Numbered from the stretch's first letter, positions 51,287 through 59,670 are shown. The stretch: 64,000 nucleotides of DNA from Phycisphaeraceae bacterium (GCA_020639235.1 JACKHC010000001.1:248001-312000), one strand, 5' to 3'. Numbers and translations are program-made. The notes: a model not told the origin generated them from the sequence alone.

Positions 51287-51777
51287 TGCGGTGGGACTGG
51301 GTCATATTGACCGGCGGGCTGATGGGTTTGTCGGCCTGTTCGGCGGGAGGTGAGCGGATGGCGGAGTCGAAACAGGACGGGTCTGCGCAGCGCGGTCGGA
51401 TCATCGGGATCGGGGGCGTGTTCTTCAAGGCGCCGGACAAGGACGCGACGCGGGCGTGGTACTCGGAGCACCTGGGGATCGCGGACGGGGGGTACGGGGC
51501 GATCATGAAGTGGCGCGAGCACGATGACCCGGAGAAGGAGCAGATGACGGTGTGGAGCGTGTTCCCGGCGACGAGCGACTACTTCGGGCCGGGCGACTCG
51601 CAGTTCATGTTGAACTACATCGTGGATGATCTGGATGCGCTGCTGGCGCGGCTGAAGGAAGAGGGCGTGCGGATCGACGAGAAGCGGATGGACGAGAGCT
51701 ACGGGCGCTTCGCGTGGATCTACGACCTGAACGGGAAGAAGATCGAGTTGTGGGAGCCGGTGGCGGGGGTGCTGTAA
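51286..51777 (+). CDS. VOC/glyoxalase-family protein with lipoprotein-like N-terminus
   Basis: ATG at 51286 overlaps the kbl stop (TGATG), so it is coupled. The 163-residue product begins with a short hydrophobic stretch ending in a lipobox-like LMGLSAC, then a VOC domain with GIGGVFFKAPDKDATRAWYS, MLNYIVDDLDALLARLKEEG and IYDLNGKKIELWEP. A start at MAESKQDG (51358) would give a cytosolic protein. VOC proteins bind a metal and act on varied small molecules; specific substrate unknown. Confidence 0.7.
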   Translation: MRWDWVILTGGLMGLSACSAGGERMAESKQDGSAQRGRIIGIGGVFFKAPDKDATRAWYSEHLGIADGGYGAIMKWREHDDPEKEQMTVWSVFPATSDYFGPGDSQFMLNYIVDDLDALLARLKEEGVRIDEKRMDESYGRFAWIYDLNGKKIELWEPVAGVL

Positions 51778-51793
51778 GGGGAATGGTGTGAGA

Positions 51794-51826
51794 GCACGGG
51801 CAAGTCAGAGACTTGCCCATGACACC
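51794..51826 (+). repeat. REP-like palindrome (copy 4, type A)
   Basis: Same stem GGGCAAGTC/GACTTGCCC with AGA loop as copy 2, followed by ATGACACC, a one-base change from GGCACC. It directly precedes copy 5. Confidence 0.8.
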
Positions 51827-51837
51827 GGCGACTCGTC

Positions 51838-51872
51838 CATGGCTCGCCCTGCGGGTCGAGCCGTGGCACCCG
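51838..51872 (+). repeat. REP-like palindrome (copy 5, type B)
   Basis: CATGGCTCG/CGAGCCGTG stem with CCCTGCGGG loop, followed by GCACCCG. Pairing of outer bases is kept by G-T. Two different types stand twelve bases apart. Confidence 0.8.
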
Positions 51873-51895
51873 AGCGCGGCTTTGGCTGCGGCTGA

Positions 51896-52315
51896 TTATT
51901 CGGAGTCGGCGGGGTCGACGCGGTCGCGTGCGGGGGGCGGGACGGGCGTCTCGTTGGCGGTCTCGTGCATCATGACGAGCCGCGCGATGTGTTCGATGGC
52001 GGCGGTGTCGATGTCCTCGAAGACGAGGCCGATCTGGTGGGAGAAGAGGCCGTCCTGTCGGCACCAGACGCAGCGGGCCTCGATGGTGACGGAGGTGTCG
52101 CCGTCGCCCATCGAGAGGGAGCAGGTGCGGCCTTCCTGCCATCGGCGGGGTGACTGGAGGCGGAGCCCCATGCCGGAGAGATCGAGGATCTGTCCCTTGT
52201 CGCACCAGAGGCCGTTGACAGAGTGGCGGCGGGAGAGTCGGCGCTCGCGGAAGCCGGAGCGCGCCCACCTGATGACGGACTGAATGGACGGGCGTTCGAG
52301 TGTCATCGCTTCCAT
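51896..52315 (-). CDS. PilZ-domain protein
   Basis: The 139-residue product has a c-di-GMP-binding pattern, RERRLSRRHSVNG (RxxxR) followed by ILDLSGMGLRL ((D/N)xSxxG), and a beta-barrel with SLSMGDGDTSVTIEAR. Both parts of the PilZ signature are present, so nucleotide binding is plausible. Targets of PilZ stand-alone proteins include motility and exopolysaccharide machinery. ATG at 52315 is used; an internal ATG three codons later is an alternative. It is monocistronic. Confidence 0.78.
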   Translation of the reverse strand: MEAMTLERPSIQSVIRWARSGFRERRLSRRHSVNGLWCDKGQILDLSGMGLRLQSPRRWQEGRTCSLSMGDGDTSVTIEARCVWCRQDGLFSHQIGLVFEDIDTAAIEHIARLVMMHETANETPVPPPARDRVDPADSE

Positions 52316-52528
52316 TTGATCGGTTCCCTGTGGAGGCGATTCGACATTCGCTGCTGATTGCGATGCGGTTCCGCCCGACTCATCGATACGCCGTCCCCAA
52401 TCGGCACGATCCGTCCCGCCCCGATAATGATTCCGGCGTGGGGCCGCGTTGCGGCGGGGGCTCCGGGGTGCGAATAGTATCGAGCCGGGGGCGGTTGGCA
52501 GGATGAGAACCGATTTGGAGGTAATGCG

Positions 52529-52969
52529 ATGCGCCGGATGCTCGACCGTGCCCCGCTGGTTGGGGTTGCATTGATGGTGATGTTTGTGGCGGTGCGGTTG
52601 ACCGCGTGCTCGGCGGAGGTGGCCCCGAAGCCGGGCGTATTCGCGGACGGGATGACGCTGGATGCGGCGCTCGCGGAGAGCGATCGGACGGGCAGGCCGG
52701 TGTTCGTGGTGGCGACGGCGGACTGGTGCGGGCCGTGCCAGACGTACAAGAAGGGTGCGTTGTCGGACGCTTCGGTCGCCGAGGCGATCCGGGCGAACAC
52801 GATCGCGGTGTATGTGAATGTTGATGACGATCCGGCGGCGGCGGATGCGCTGGGCGTGTCGTCGATCCCGGCGAGCTTCCTGATTGTGGGGGGCGAGGTG
52901 AAGGCGAAGTTCACGGGCGGGAAGTCGGCGGATGCTTTGACGAAGTGGATTGAGTCGAACGCGGGGTGA
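52529..52969 (+). CDS. Exported thioredoxin-fold protein
   Basis: The 146-residue product has an N-terminal hydrophobic segment (LVGVALMVMFVAVRLTAC) with a lipobox-like LTAC, and a thioredoxin fold with catalytic WCGPC (66-70) and the cis-Pro loop VSSIPASFLIVGG. Periplasmic disulfide reductase or isomerase activity is likely. It is the only gene on its strand here and has a GGAGG-type site upstream. Confidence 0.8.
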   Translation: MRRMLDRAPLVGVALMVMFVAVRLTACSAEVAPKPGVFADGMTLDAALAESDRTGRPVFVVATADWCGPCQTYKKGALSDASVAEAIRANTIAVYVNVDDDPAAADALGVSSIPASFLIVGGEVKAKFTGGKSADALTKWIESNAG

Positions 52970-52987
52970 GGGGTCACCTGATCAAGG

Positions 52988-54235
52988 TCAGGGCGCGATA
53001 TCGAGGACGCGGGCGACCCACATCTGCGAGGTGGGGCGCGGGTCGTTCATGGTGTTCGGGCCGCGCTGGGAGGTCCAGATCATCCACTTGCCGTCGGGCG
53101 TGAAGGCGGGGAGGCCGTCGAAGCCGTCGGCGTGGGTGATGCGCTTCTTGCGGAGCTGGTTCATGGGCTTGTCGGGGTTCACCTCGATGGCGTAGATCTC
53201 GTAGTTCTGGTGGGAGACTTCGGAGGTCGCATAAACGAGGAACTTGCCCGATGGGTGCCAGAAGGGCGCCCAGTTGACGTGCTCGTTGTCGGTGAGTTGG
53301 ACCTCGCGCTTGATGCCGGTGATGGCACCTGATGCGTCATAGTTGAGTTCGGCGATGAAGAGTTGGAGGAGGTTGTTGCCCTTGCGGTCGGAGCGGTAGC
53401 AGATCCATTTGCCGTCGGGGGAGAAGAAGGGGCCGCCGTCGTAGCCGTCGGCGGTGACGAGGTGTGTGGTTTTGTTGGTGGTGGTGTCGAAGACGAAGAG
53501 GTCGACATCTTCAGCGCCAGCGCCGTCACCGCCACGCTGTCCGCCGAAGAGGATGAAGCGTGCGTCGGAGGAGTACGAGCATTCGGCGTCGTAGCCGTTG
53601 GGGCGCGTGATGATGGGGCTGGCGGTCTGTTGTTCGCGGGTGAAGACGATCTCGTTGGTGACTTTGGGATTGTCGGCGAAGTAGATGGGTGCGACGACGC
53701 GGGAGACGATCTCCATCTCGTGGGGCATGGCCCACTTGTATGAGCCGCGTGCGCGTTGGTAGCCGGAGTGTTCGTCTTCGGTGGGCGGCGTGATGGTTGA
53801 GCCGAAGAGGATGCGCCAGGGTTCGGTGGGGTGGAACCAGCCGCAGGTGTTGGCGGAGCCGGGCTCGGAGACGCGGATAGGTTCCTCGATGCCGACGATC
53901 TTCTGGTCGTCCCATTTGAGTTTGGCGACATACATGGCGTAGGGGACGGCCTGGGGGTCTGACGGGTCGGCCTCGGCGCGGAGGGTTGCCTGGAAGATGA
54001 TCCACTTGGCGTCGGGAGAGAAGTACTGCTCGCCGGCGCGGAGGTACTTGTCGGGGAAGGTGAGCTGGGCGTAGTCGGCGAACTCGCCTCGTTCCTCGGC
54101 GCGCCAGTCGATGGGCGCGGGTTCCGGAGCGTCGGCGTCGGCGGATGCGTGGGATGTCGCCTTGTGCGAGGCGCACGCGAGGAGTGACATTGAGACTACC
54201 GAGGCACCAACGATCGACGCGCTCAATCGGGACAT
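52988..54235 (-). CDS. TolB-like (PD40 repeat) lipoprotein
   Basis: ATG at 54235 (MSRLSASIVGASVV) gives 415 residues with a lipobox (MSLLACAS), and a beta-propeller built of PD40-like repeats: QYFSPDAKWIIFQAT, SYSSDARFILFGG, PFFSPDGKWICYRSDRKGN and PAFTPDGKWMIWTSQRG. The repeats resemble TolB's C-terminal domain. It is lipid-anchored, and may monitor or scaffold outer-membrane components. The stop is 19 bp from the thioredoxin gene on the other strand. Confidence 0.8.
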   Translation of the reverse strand: MSRLSASIVGASVVSMSLLACASHKATSHASADADAPEPAPIDWRAEERGEFADYAQLTFPDKYLRAGEQYFSPDAKWIIFQATLRAEADPSDPQAVPYAMYVAKLKWDDQKIVGIEEPIRVSEPGSANTCGWFHPTEPWRILFGSTITPPTEDEHSGYQRARGSYKWAMPHEMEIVSRVVAPIYFADNPKVTNEIVFTREQQTASPIITRPNGYDAECSYSSDARFILFGGQRGGDGAGAEDVDLFVFDTTTNKTTHLVTADGYDGGPFFSPDGKWICYRSDRKGNNLLQLFIAELNYDASGAITGIKREVQLTDNEHVNWAPFWHPSGKFLVYATSEVSHQNYEIYAIEVNPDKPMNQLRKKRITHADGFDGLPAFTPDGKWMIWTSQRGPNTMNDPRPTSQMWVARVLDIAP

Positions 54236-54296
54236 GCGTTGCGGCTCCTGGGGTTCGTCCCGGCGGGGTTGTCCGGGGTGGTTATGGTAGGGCGTC

Positions 54297-54956
54297 ATGG
54301 GCGGAATCGAGGCGGACGAGCCGGGTCTTCGGGTGGTTTTTTCCAGCGATCGCGTTGCGGTTGTGGAGAAGCCGAGCGGGGTGCTGTCGGTGCCGGGGAA
54401 GGGGCCGGAGAAGGCGGACTGTATGGCGTCGCGCGTGGCGGCTCATTTCCCGCGCGCGACGGGGCCGCTGGTTGTTCACCGCCTCGATATGGAGACGAGC
54501 GGGCTGATGGTGTTCGGGCTGGATGCGGGGGCGCAGCGGGCGCTGTCGATGCAGTTCGAGGCGCGGGCGGTGCGGAAGCGGTATGTGGCGCTGCTGGAGG
54601 GGGTGCTGGCGCAGGAGCGAGGGATTGTGGAGTTGCCGATTCGGATGGACCCGGAGAACAGGCCGATTCAGGTGGTGGACTATGTGCATGGGAAGCCATC
54701 GGTGACGCGGTATCGCGTGCTTGCGTATGAGACAGATCGGACGCGGGTGGAGTTTGAGCCGCTGACGGGCAGGACGCACCAGTTGCGTGTGCACGCTGCG
54801 CATGAGGAAGGGATGCGTGCGCCGATTGTGGGCGATGTGCTGTATGGGGGCGGCGCTGCGAGTGGGGATCGGTTGATGCTGCACGCGACAGAGTTGTCGG
54901 TGTTCGATCCGGACACGGGGCGTGAGTTGTCGTTCGTTTCGCCTACACCCTTTTGA
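54297..54956 (+). CDS. RluA-family 23S rRNA/tRNA pseudouridine synthase
   Basis: The 219-residue protein has the catalytic motif VVHRLDMETSGLMVF (catalytic Asp), and later LTGRTHQLRVHAAHE, both diagnostic of RluA. No N-terminal S4 domain is present, so it resembles RluA or TruC rather than RluC/D. It converts U to pseudouridine in rRNA or tRNA. Its 3' end overlaps rdgB in convergent orientation by 14 bases. Confidence 0.9.
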   Translation: MGGIEADEPGLRVVFSSDRVAVVEKPSGVLSVPGKGPEKADCMASRVAAHFPRATGPLVVHRLDMETSGLMVFGLDAGAQRALSMQFEARAVRKRYVALLEGVLAQERGIVELPIRMDPENRPIQVVDYVHGKPSVTRYRVLAYETDRTRVEFEPLTGRTHQLRVHAAHEEGMRAPIVGDVLYGGGAASGDRLMLHATELSVFDPDTGRELSFVSPTPF

Positions 54957-55563
54957 GGATGCGCGCGAGTTGCGGCGCGATCTCGCGTGCGGCGGCGGCG
55001 CGGTGTGAGCGTCGGTTTTTTTCGTCGGCGGGGAGTTCGGCGGGGGTGCGATTATCGGGGAGGACGAGGAGGGGGTCGTAGCCGAAGCCGTTTGAGCCGC
55101 GGGGCGTGTGCGCGATTCGGCCCTCGAATGTGCCGCGTGAGGTGGCGAGGACTTCTCCAGAGGGAGACGCGACGCAGATGCAGCAGACGAATCGTGCGGA
55201 GCGTTGCTCGTCGGGGATGTTGTCGAGTTCGGCGAGGAGTTTGGCGTTGTTGGCGGCGTCTCTCTCGGCGCGGTTGGATCCGACGCCGGCGTAGCGCGCG
55301 GAGTGGACGCCGGGCGCGCCGTCGAGGGCGTCGACCTCGAGGCCTGAGTCGTCGGCGAGGCAGATGCGGTTGGTCATCTTCGCGTAGGCGGTTGCTTTGA
55401 TAAGGGCGTTGCCCTCAAAGGTGTCGGCGTTTTCTTCGGGTTCGGGAAATGAGTCGGAGCCGGGGACCGAGTCGAGACCGACGGGATCGATGCCGAGGGG
55501 CGCGAGGATGGCGCGGAGTTCATCGAGTTTGTGGGGGTTGGATGTTGCGATGAGGAGGTTCAT
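54943..55563 (-). CDS. rdgB: XTP/dITP diphosphatase (Ham1/RdgB)
   Basis: ATG at 55563 gives 206 residues. Motifs are LLIATSNPHKLDELRAIL, CLADDSGLEVDAL (metal-binding Asp), and GSNGFGYDPLL with the C-terminal KNRRSHRAAA. It removes hypoxanthine and xanthine nucleotides from the pool, yielding XMP/IMP and pyrophosphate. It is preceded and overlapped by ATGA from the gene at 55560, and converges on rluA with 14 bases overlap. Confidence 0.94.
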   Translation of the reverse strand: MNLLIATSNPHKLDELRAILAPLGIDPVGLDSVPGSDSFPEPEENADTFEGNALIKATAYAKMTNRICLADDSGLEVDALDGAPGVHSARYAGVGSNRAERDAANNAKLLAELDNIPDEQRSARFVCCICVASPSGEVLATSRGTFEGRIAHTPRGSNGFGYDPLLVLPDNRTPAELPADEKNRRSHRAAAAREIAPQLARILKRV

Positions 55564-55985
55564 GATGATGCGGCCAGTGTGAAGACGAAGATGACCATAC
55601 CCAAGAAGACCGCGATGGCCGCATCGTGAAGGAAGTACTCGATGCGATTGCTGGGAAAGCGATCTGAGAGTGGTCTGGGGCGTCGTGCGAACGCGCCGGT
55701 GCAGAGCAATACGATAGCAGCCGCGGAGAAGTAGATTGGTGCGCTGGTCGATTCGAGTTGGAACGCCGAGTCGAACGCGCGGGCGGTGAGGATTGATGTG
55801 CCGATGATCGCGACGGCACGGGCCGCTTTGGCGATGAGTGGATCCGGGGGATAGTCGCGGATGCACTTTGACTCGGCTACTTCGTTGCCGCATTCGGGGC
55901 AGGCGGTGATCGCGTCGCGGAGGGTTTGAGAGACATCGTATTTGCAGTTGGGGCAGCGGAGGGTTGGAGAGTGCGTGGGGGTCAT
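55560..55985 (-). CDS. Small zinc-ribbon membrane protein
   Basis: The 141-residue product has an N-terminal zinc ribbon LRCPNCKYDVSQTL then ACPECGNEVAES, and three hydrophobic segments (AVAIIGTSILTARAF, IYFSAAAIVLLCTG, AAIAVFLGMVIFVFTLA). The ribbon resembles that of the proteins at 48528 and 60211 but at the other end of the chain. The stop overlaps rdgB's start. Zinc-ribbon membrane proteins of this sort are common and uncharacterised in planctomycetes. Confidence 0.65.
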   Translation of the reverse strand: MTPTHSPTLRCPNCKYDVSQTLRDAITACPECGNEVAESKCIRDYPPDPLIAKAARAVAIIGTSILTARAFDSAFQLESTSAPIYFSAAAIVLLCTGAFARRPRPLSDRFPSNRIEYFLHDAAIAVFLGMVIFVFTLAASS

Positions 55986-56017
55986 GTTTGCGGGGCAGTT
56001 TAGGAGCGACGCGGCTC

Positions 56018-56053
56018 ACATGGCTCGCCCTTCGGGTCGAGCCATGGCACCCG
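56018..56053 (+). repeat. REP-like palindrome (copy 6, type B)
   Basis: CATGGCTCG/CGAGCCATG perfect stem with CCCTTCGGG inside, then GCACCCG. This is the most regular copy and can be taken as consensus. Confidence 0.85.
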
Positions 56054-56077
56054 AACCATCAATCCTGCGGCACTCCG

Positions 56078-56110
56078 CATGCTCGCTCTTCGAGTCGAGC
56101 CATGACACCC
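56078..56110 (+). repeat. REP-like palindrome (copy 7, type B variant)
   Basis: CATGCTCG and CGAGCCATG pair with one base lost on the left arm; loop CTCTTCGAGT; followed by ACACCC. It stands 25 bases after copy 6 in the same direction. Confidence 0.75.
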
Positions 56111-56155
56111 ACACCCGTGTCCTTCATTCAGACAAGGCCTGGCGCGTCATTCTGG

Positions 56156-56195
56156 GGTGCCATGGCTCAGCCTGATGAAATCAGGTGAGCCATGT
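56156..56195 (-). repeat. REP-like palindrome (copy 8, reversed)
   Basis: GGTGCCATGGCTCA opens and TGAGCCATG closes; the inner stem is CCTGA/TCAGG around TGAAA. It faces the transposase gene, which starts 25 bases further on, in opposite direction to copy 6. Confidence 0.82.
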
Positions 56196-56219
56196 TCGAG
56201 TGGGTCGTAGCATGGCGGT

Positions 56220-56735
56220 ATGAGCAGGCCGCACCACGAACGGAGGCGATTTGAGATTGTCGGGCAGGCGCGGTTCCTAACGTTTTCTTGCTTTCAGCGG
56301 CTGGCGTTGCTGGGCCATGCGCGCATCCGCGACTCGTTTGTCGGACAGTTGATGCGGGCCCGGGACAAGGGCGCCTTTGAGCTGCACGCGTGGGTCGTGA
56401 TGCCGGAGCATGTGCACCTGTTGATCACACCGGCGCTGCCCGAATGGACGGTAGCGCGAGTCCTTCGGGATGTGAAGGGGCCATTCTCTACGAGAGTGAT
56501 TGCACGGTGGAGGGAGATCGATGCGCCGATCCTCAAGATGATCACGACTGACTCCGGCCGCGTTCATTTCTGGCAGAGAGGCGGCGGGTACGATCGGAAC
56601 ATTTACACGCGCGATGAGTTTGTTGAGAAAGTCGAGTACATCTGTTCGAATCCGGTGCGGCGCGGATTGGTGCGATATCAGGAGGATTGGAGATGGTCGT
56701 CGGCGCATACTGACATGGCTCACTCTTCGGGATGA
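56220..56735 (+). CDS. REP-associated tyrosine transposase (RAYT, Y1/TnpA-REP family)
   Basis: The 171-residue protein has the HUH motif WVVMPEHVHLLI, a helix with catalytic Tyr in VEYICSNPVRRGLV, and the RAYT-typical QRGGGYDRNIYTRDEF, YQEDWRWSS. RAYTs are single-copy IS200/IS605-related proteins that bind and cut REP hairpins. REPs lie on both sides (copies 6-8 before, 9-10 after), and copy 9 starts inside the gene, encoding its last seven residues. ATG at 56220 is the first in frame. Confidence 0.9.
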   Translation: MSRPHHERRRFEIVGQARFLTFSCFQRLALLGHARIRDSFVGQLMRARDKGAFELHAWVVMPEHVHLLITPALPEWTVARVLRDVKGPFSTRVIARWREIDAPILKMITTDSGRVHFWQRGGGYDRNIYTRDEFVEKVEYICSNPVRRGLVRYQEDWRWSSAHTDMAHSSG

Positions 56736-56750
56736 GCCATGGCACCCGGA
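56714..56750 (+). repeat. REP-like palindrome (copy 9, overlaps RAYT 3' end)
   Basis: CATGGCTCA/TGAGCCATG stem with CTCTTCGGGA inside, then GCACCCG. The outer pair A-T replaces G-C of copy 6 on both arms, a compensatory change. The RAYT stop codon lies within it. Confidence 0.83.
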
Positions 56751-56772
56751 CCGTCAGACCTGTGGTACTCGA

Positions 56773-56808
56773 CATGGCTCGCCCTTCGGGTCGAGCCATG
56801 GCACCCGA
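56773..56808 (+). repeat. REP-like palindrome (copy 10, type B)
   Basis: CATGGCTCG/CGAGCCATG with CCCTTCGGG and GCACCCG, identical in the stem to copy 6. It ends 8 bases before the stop of the dehydrogenase gene on the other strand. Confidence 0.85.
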
Positions 56809-56815
56809 GTCTGTC

Positions 56816-57811
56816 TCAGGTGACGGGTGTGAGTGGTTTGTCGCCGGCGAGGACGGCGCGGATGTTGGCGGCGCAGAGGGCGGCCATCTGATTGCGGCAG
56901 CGGGTGTCTCCCGAGCCGATGTGCGGCGTCATGGCGATGTTGTCGAGTTGCTTGAGTCGGTCGTTGACCTTGGGTTCGTGCTCGAAGACATCGAGGCCGG
57001 CACCAAAGATCTTGCGCTCTTTGAGCGCGTCGGCGAGTGCGGCTTCGTCGATGACGGGGCCGCGTGAGGTGTTGATGAGGACGGCGGTGGGCTTCATGAG
57101 CGCGAGTTCTTTAGCGCCGATGAGGTGCTTTGTTTGCGGCGTGAGGGGCGTATGGATGGAGACGAAGTCTGCGGTGCGGAGACCGTCTTCGAGCGAGACA
57201 TGGCGCGCGTTGAGGGGTGCGTGCTCGAAGTTGGCGTGGCGCGACCGGGCGACATAGGTGATGCGCATGCCCCATCCCAGCGAGCGGAGGGCGGTGGCGT
57301 AGCCGATGCGGCCCGCGCCGATGATGCAGAGTGTTTGTCCGGCGACGGGGACGCCCAGGAACTCGACGGGGCCGAGCGAGCCATGCGAGGCCCACGCGCC
57401 GGAGCGCGCGAAGCGGTCGCCCTCGCCGACGCGGCGCGCGGCGGCGAGGAGGAGGGCCCAGGCCATGTCGGCGGTGCCTTCGGTAACGGCGTCGGGGGTG
57501 TTGGTGACGATGACATTTCGCGCGCGGCAGGCGGGGACATCGATGTTGTCGTAGCCCACGGCGAAGTTGGCGACGATTTTGAGTTGCGGGCCGGCGGCGT
57601 CGAGGAGTTCGGCGTCGATGCGCTCGGTGACCCACGAGGCGATTGCAGTTGCTCCGGGAACGAACGCGAGGAGTTCTTCGCGCGAAGCGAATCCGCGTTC
57701 CGGGCCGGTGCGGATGGCTGCGCCGGGGACTGCGAAGTCGCCCGGGAGTGGGCGCGTTGTGCACACGATCGGTTGATTCGCTGGAGTGGAGGGGGCGGGG
57801 GGGGCGGTCAT
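56816..57811 (-). CDS. D-2-hydroxyacid dehydrogenase (glyoxylate/hydroxypyruvate reductase type)
   Basis: The 331-residue Rossmann enzyme has KIVANFAVGYDNIDV, dinucleotide motif CIIGAGRIGYATALRSLGWG, the substrate-binding Arg in NTSRGPVIDEAAL, Glu in FEHEP, and the catalytic His in MTPHIGSGD. This set matches GyaR/GRHPR enzymes reducing glyoxylate or hydroxypyruvate with NAD(P)H. Phosphoglycerate dehydrogenase (SerA) is less likely, as no C-terminal ACT domain is present. Its end is flanked by REP copy 10. Confidence 0.87.
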   Translation of the reverse strand: MTAPPAPSTPANQPIVCTTRPLPGDFAVPGAAIRTGPERGFASREELLAFVPGATAIASWVTERIDAELLDAAGPQLKIVANFAVGYDNIDVPACRARNVIVTNTPDAVTEGTADMAWALLLAAARRVGEGDRFARSGAWASHGSLGPVEFLGVPVAGQTLCIIGAGRIGYATALRSLGWGMRITYVARSRHANFEHAPLNARHVSLEDGLRTADFVSIHTPLTPQTKHLIGAKELALMKPTAVLINTSRGPVIDEAALADALKERKIFGAGLDVFEHEPKVNDRLKQLDNIAMTPHIGSGDTRCRNQMAALCAANIRAVLAGDKPLTPVT

Positions 57812-57821
57812 CGCCTAGAGA

Positions 57822-58625
57822 TTACCACGCGCGGACGGCGCTCTTGGCGGCGCGGGTGTAGAGGGCGTTGACGGTGTTCCAGTTGATGACATTCATGAAG
57901 GCCGCGACATAGTCGGCGCGCTTGTTCTGGTACTTGATGTAGTAGGCGTGCTCCCAGACATCGACGCCCAGGATGGGCGCGACATTGGCGCTGAGCATGT
58001 CCTGCTGCTTCTCGCCCTGGAGGATGATGAGTTTCTGCGCGACGGGCTCGTAGCAGAGCCATCCCCAGCCGGAGCCCTCGACGGCGTTGGATGCGGTCTG
58101 GAACTGGCGCGAGAAGGCGTCGAAGGAACCGAAGTCGCGTTTGATGGCTTCGGCGACATCGCCCCATGCCTCGCCGCCTACGCCCTTGGTGGGCGCGGCC
58201 ATGCAGTTCCAGAAGATGGTGTGATTGACATGGCCCCCGAGGTGGAAGGAGAGTTCGCGGGCCCAGTGCTTGATGAGGGATTGATCGGCGCCTGTTGCGC
58301 GCATGGCCGCGAGTTGATTGAGCGCGTTGTTGGCGCCCTTGACATAGCCGGCGTGGTGCTTGTCGTGGTGGATGCGCATGGTTTGTTCGTCGATGTGGGG
58401 CTCGAGCGCGTTGTAGTCGTAGGGGAGGGGCGGGAGTGTGTATTCGCCCTTGTCGGCGTCCCACCCGAGGGCGTGGAAATCGATGGACGGGCCGGCCTTG
58501 GTTTGATCTTGTGCGCCGAGCGCGGCGGAGATGGCGCTGAGGCCGCCGACGGCGCCGATGGCGCCGAGTGCTGCGCGGCGGTTGATGGCGTTGGTGGCGT
58601 TGGTGGTGGGCGTGTTGTCGGTCAT
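57822..58625 (-). CDS. Fe/Mn superoxide dismutase with twin-arginine-like signal
   Basis: ATG at 58625 gives 267 residues. About 40 N-terminal residues with INRRAALGAIGAVGG look like a Tat-type signal, unusual for this family. The SOD fold follows with metal ligands in IHHDKHHAGYV, in FHLGGHVNHTIFWN, and in the C-terminal DVWEHAYYIKYQNKRADY. QGWGWL-like GSGWGWL is present. Fe versus Mn cannot be told safely. Periplasmic location would protect the envelope from superoxide. The dehydrogenase gene lies 10 bp downstream. Confidence 0.9.
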   Translation of the reverse strand: MTDNTPTTNATNAINRRAALGAIGAVGGLSAISAALGAQDQTKAGPSIDFHALGWDADKGEYTLPPLPYDYNALEPHIDEQTMRIHHDKHHAGYVKGANNALNQLAAMRATGADQSLIKHWARELSFHLGGHVNHTIFWNCMAAPTKGVGGEAWGDVAEAIKRDFGSFDAFSRQFQTASNAVEGSGWGWLCYEPVAQKLIILQGEKQQDMLSANVAPILGVDVWEHAYYIKYQNKRADYVAAFMNVINWNTVNALYTRAAKSAVRAW

Positions 58626-58677
58626 GGTGGTGCTCCTTTGTGCTGCCAAAGGGTATACCGCCGGGATGAACGGGAGT

Positions 58678-59670
58678 TCATTCCCCGACATAGACGACGA
58701 CATCGGCGCGGTTCTTGTCGTCGGCGGTGAGTTGTTTTGACCACTCGCCGCTCATGGAGACGACGAGGACCTTGGCGCGGGGTTTGAGCGTGCGGAGGCG
58801 GGTGACGAGGCCGCCGTCGTGATCGCAGTGGAACTGGCCGACGACATGGACGACGGGCGTGTCGCCCTGGTTGATCGCGCGCGCGATGGAGTCGGCCATG
58901 GTGGCGTCCCACATGTTCTGGGAGCGGTAGAAGGGCAGGACCATGGCCTCGACATCGGCGGGTTCGGAGCCGTCCTCGGAGTGGCCTGCGGCCATGCCGC
59001 CCATGAGCCCATAGAAGCGGTCGCGGTAACCGCCGGTGGTGAGAGATGCGGGGATCTCGAAGAGGGCGCGCTGGATGGGCGTGAGGGCTGCGAGTTTGTC
59101 GTAGCCCTCGGTGCGGGCGATGCGGACATAGCGGCGCGGCGCGTTGGCGGCGATGACGGGTCGGTTGGCGCTCTTGGCGGCTTCGACCATGGCGCGGTGG
59201 CCGGGCGGGTAGTTGCCATCGGTGCGCGCGGCGGCCTTGCGGAATGCGTCTTCGTCGGTGATGCCGGTGAGGTAGTCGTCGAGGGCGTTCTGCTCGTCGC
59301 GCTCGAAGAACTCCATGGCGAGGGAGGCGGTGTTGGGCTTGCGGGCGAGGATGTCGTCGAAGAGTGCTGCGGCGACGGCGAGGCCTTGTTCATGGCCGTG
59401 CATCTCTCCGATGATGACGGCGTCGGCGCTCGCGGCGGTTGCGACGAGGTCCTGCCAGGCGATGGGCAGGCCGCTGACGCCGTCGAACATGGGCTGGTTG
59501 CGGATATCGCGTGGCCAATCGGCGGGCATGGGTTGGCGGACATCGCTGGCCTGCACGCCGGGGTTGCCGCTGGCCGGTTGTGGCTTGCCGGGTGTGGACT
59601 GGCAGCCCGTGGCGATTGCGAAGGCGAGTGCTGCGAGTGTCGCGGCGGCGGCATGCTTGGCGTTGTTCAT
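58678..59670 (-). CDS. ChaN-family lipoprotein
   Basis: ATG at 59670 gives 330 residues with lipobox AIATGC. Motifs ADAVIIGEMHGHEQG, MEFFERDEQNALDDYL and VVHVVGQFHCDHDGG correspond to the ChaN/haem-binding-uptake family (Tiki-like EreA fold), where His and Glu bind haem or metal. Possible roles are haem uptake or metal-dependent peptidase activity. It is followed by the SOD gene on the same strand with a gap of 52 bp, consistent with a link to iron or redox stress. Confidence 0.78.
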   Translation of the reverse strand: MNNAKHAAAATLAALAFAIATGCQSTPGKPQPASGNPGVQASDVRQPMPADWPRDIRNQPMFDGVSGLPIAWQDLVATAASADAVIIGEMHGHEQGLAVAAALFDDILARKPNTASLAMEFFERDEQNALDDYLTGITDEDAFRKAAARTDGNYPPGHRAMVEAAKSANRPVIAANAPRRYVRIARTEGYDKLAALTPIQRALFEIPASLTTGGYRDRFYGLMGGMAAGHSEDGSEPADVEAMVLPFYRSQNMWDATMADSIARAINQGDTPVVHVVGQFHCDHDGGLVTRLRTLKPRAKVLVVSMSGEWSKQLTADDKNRADVVVYVGE

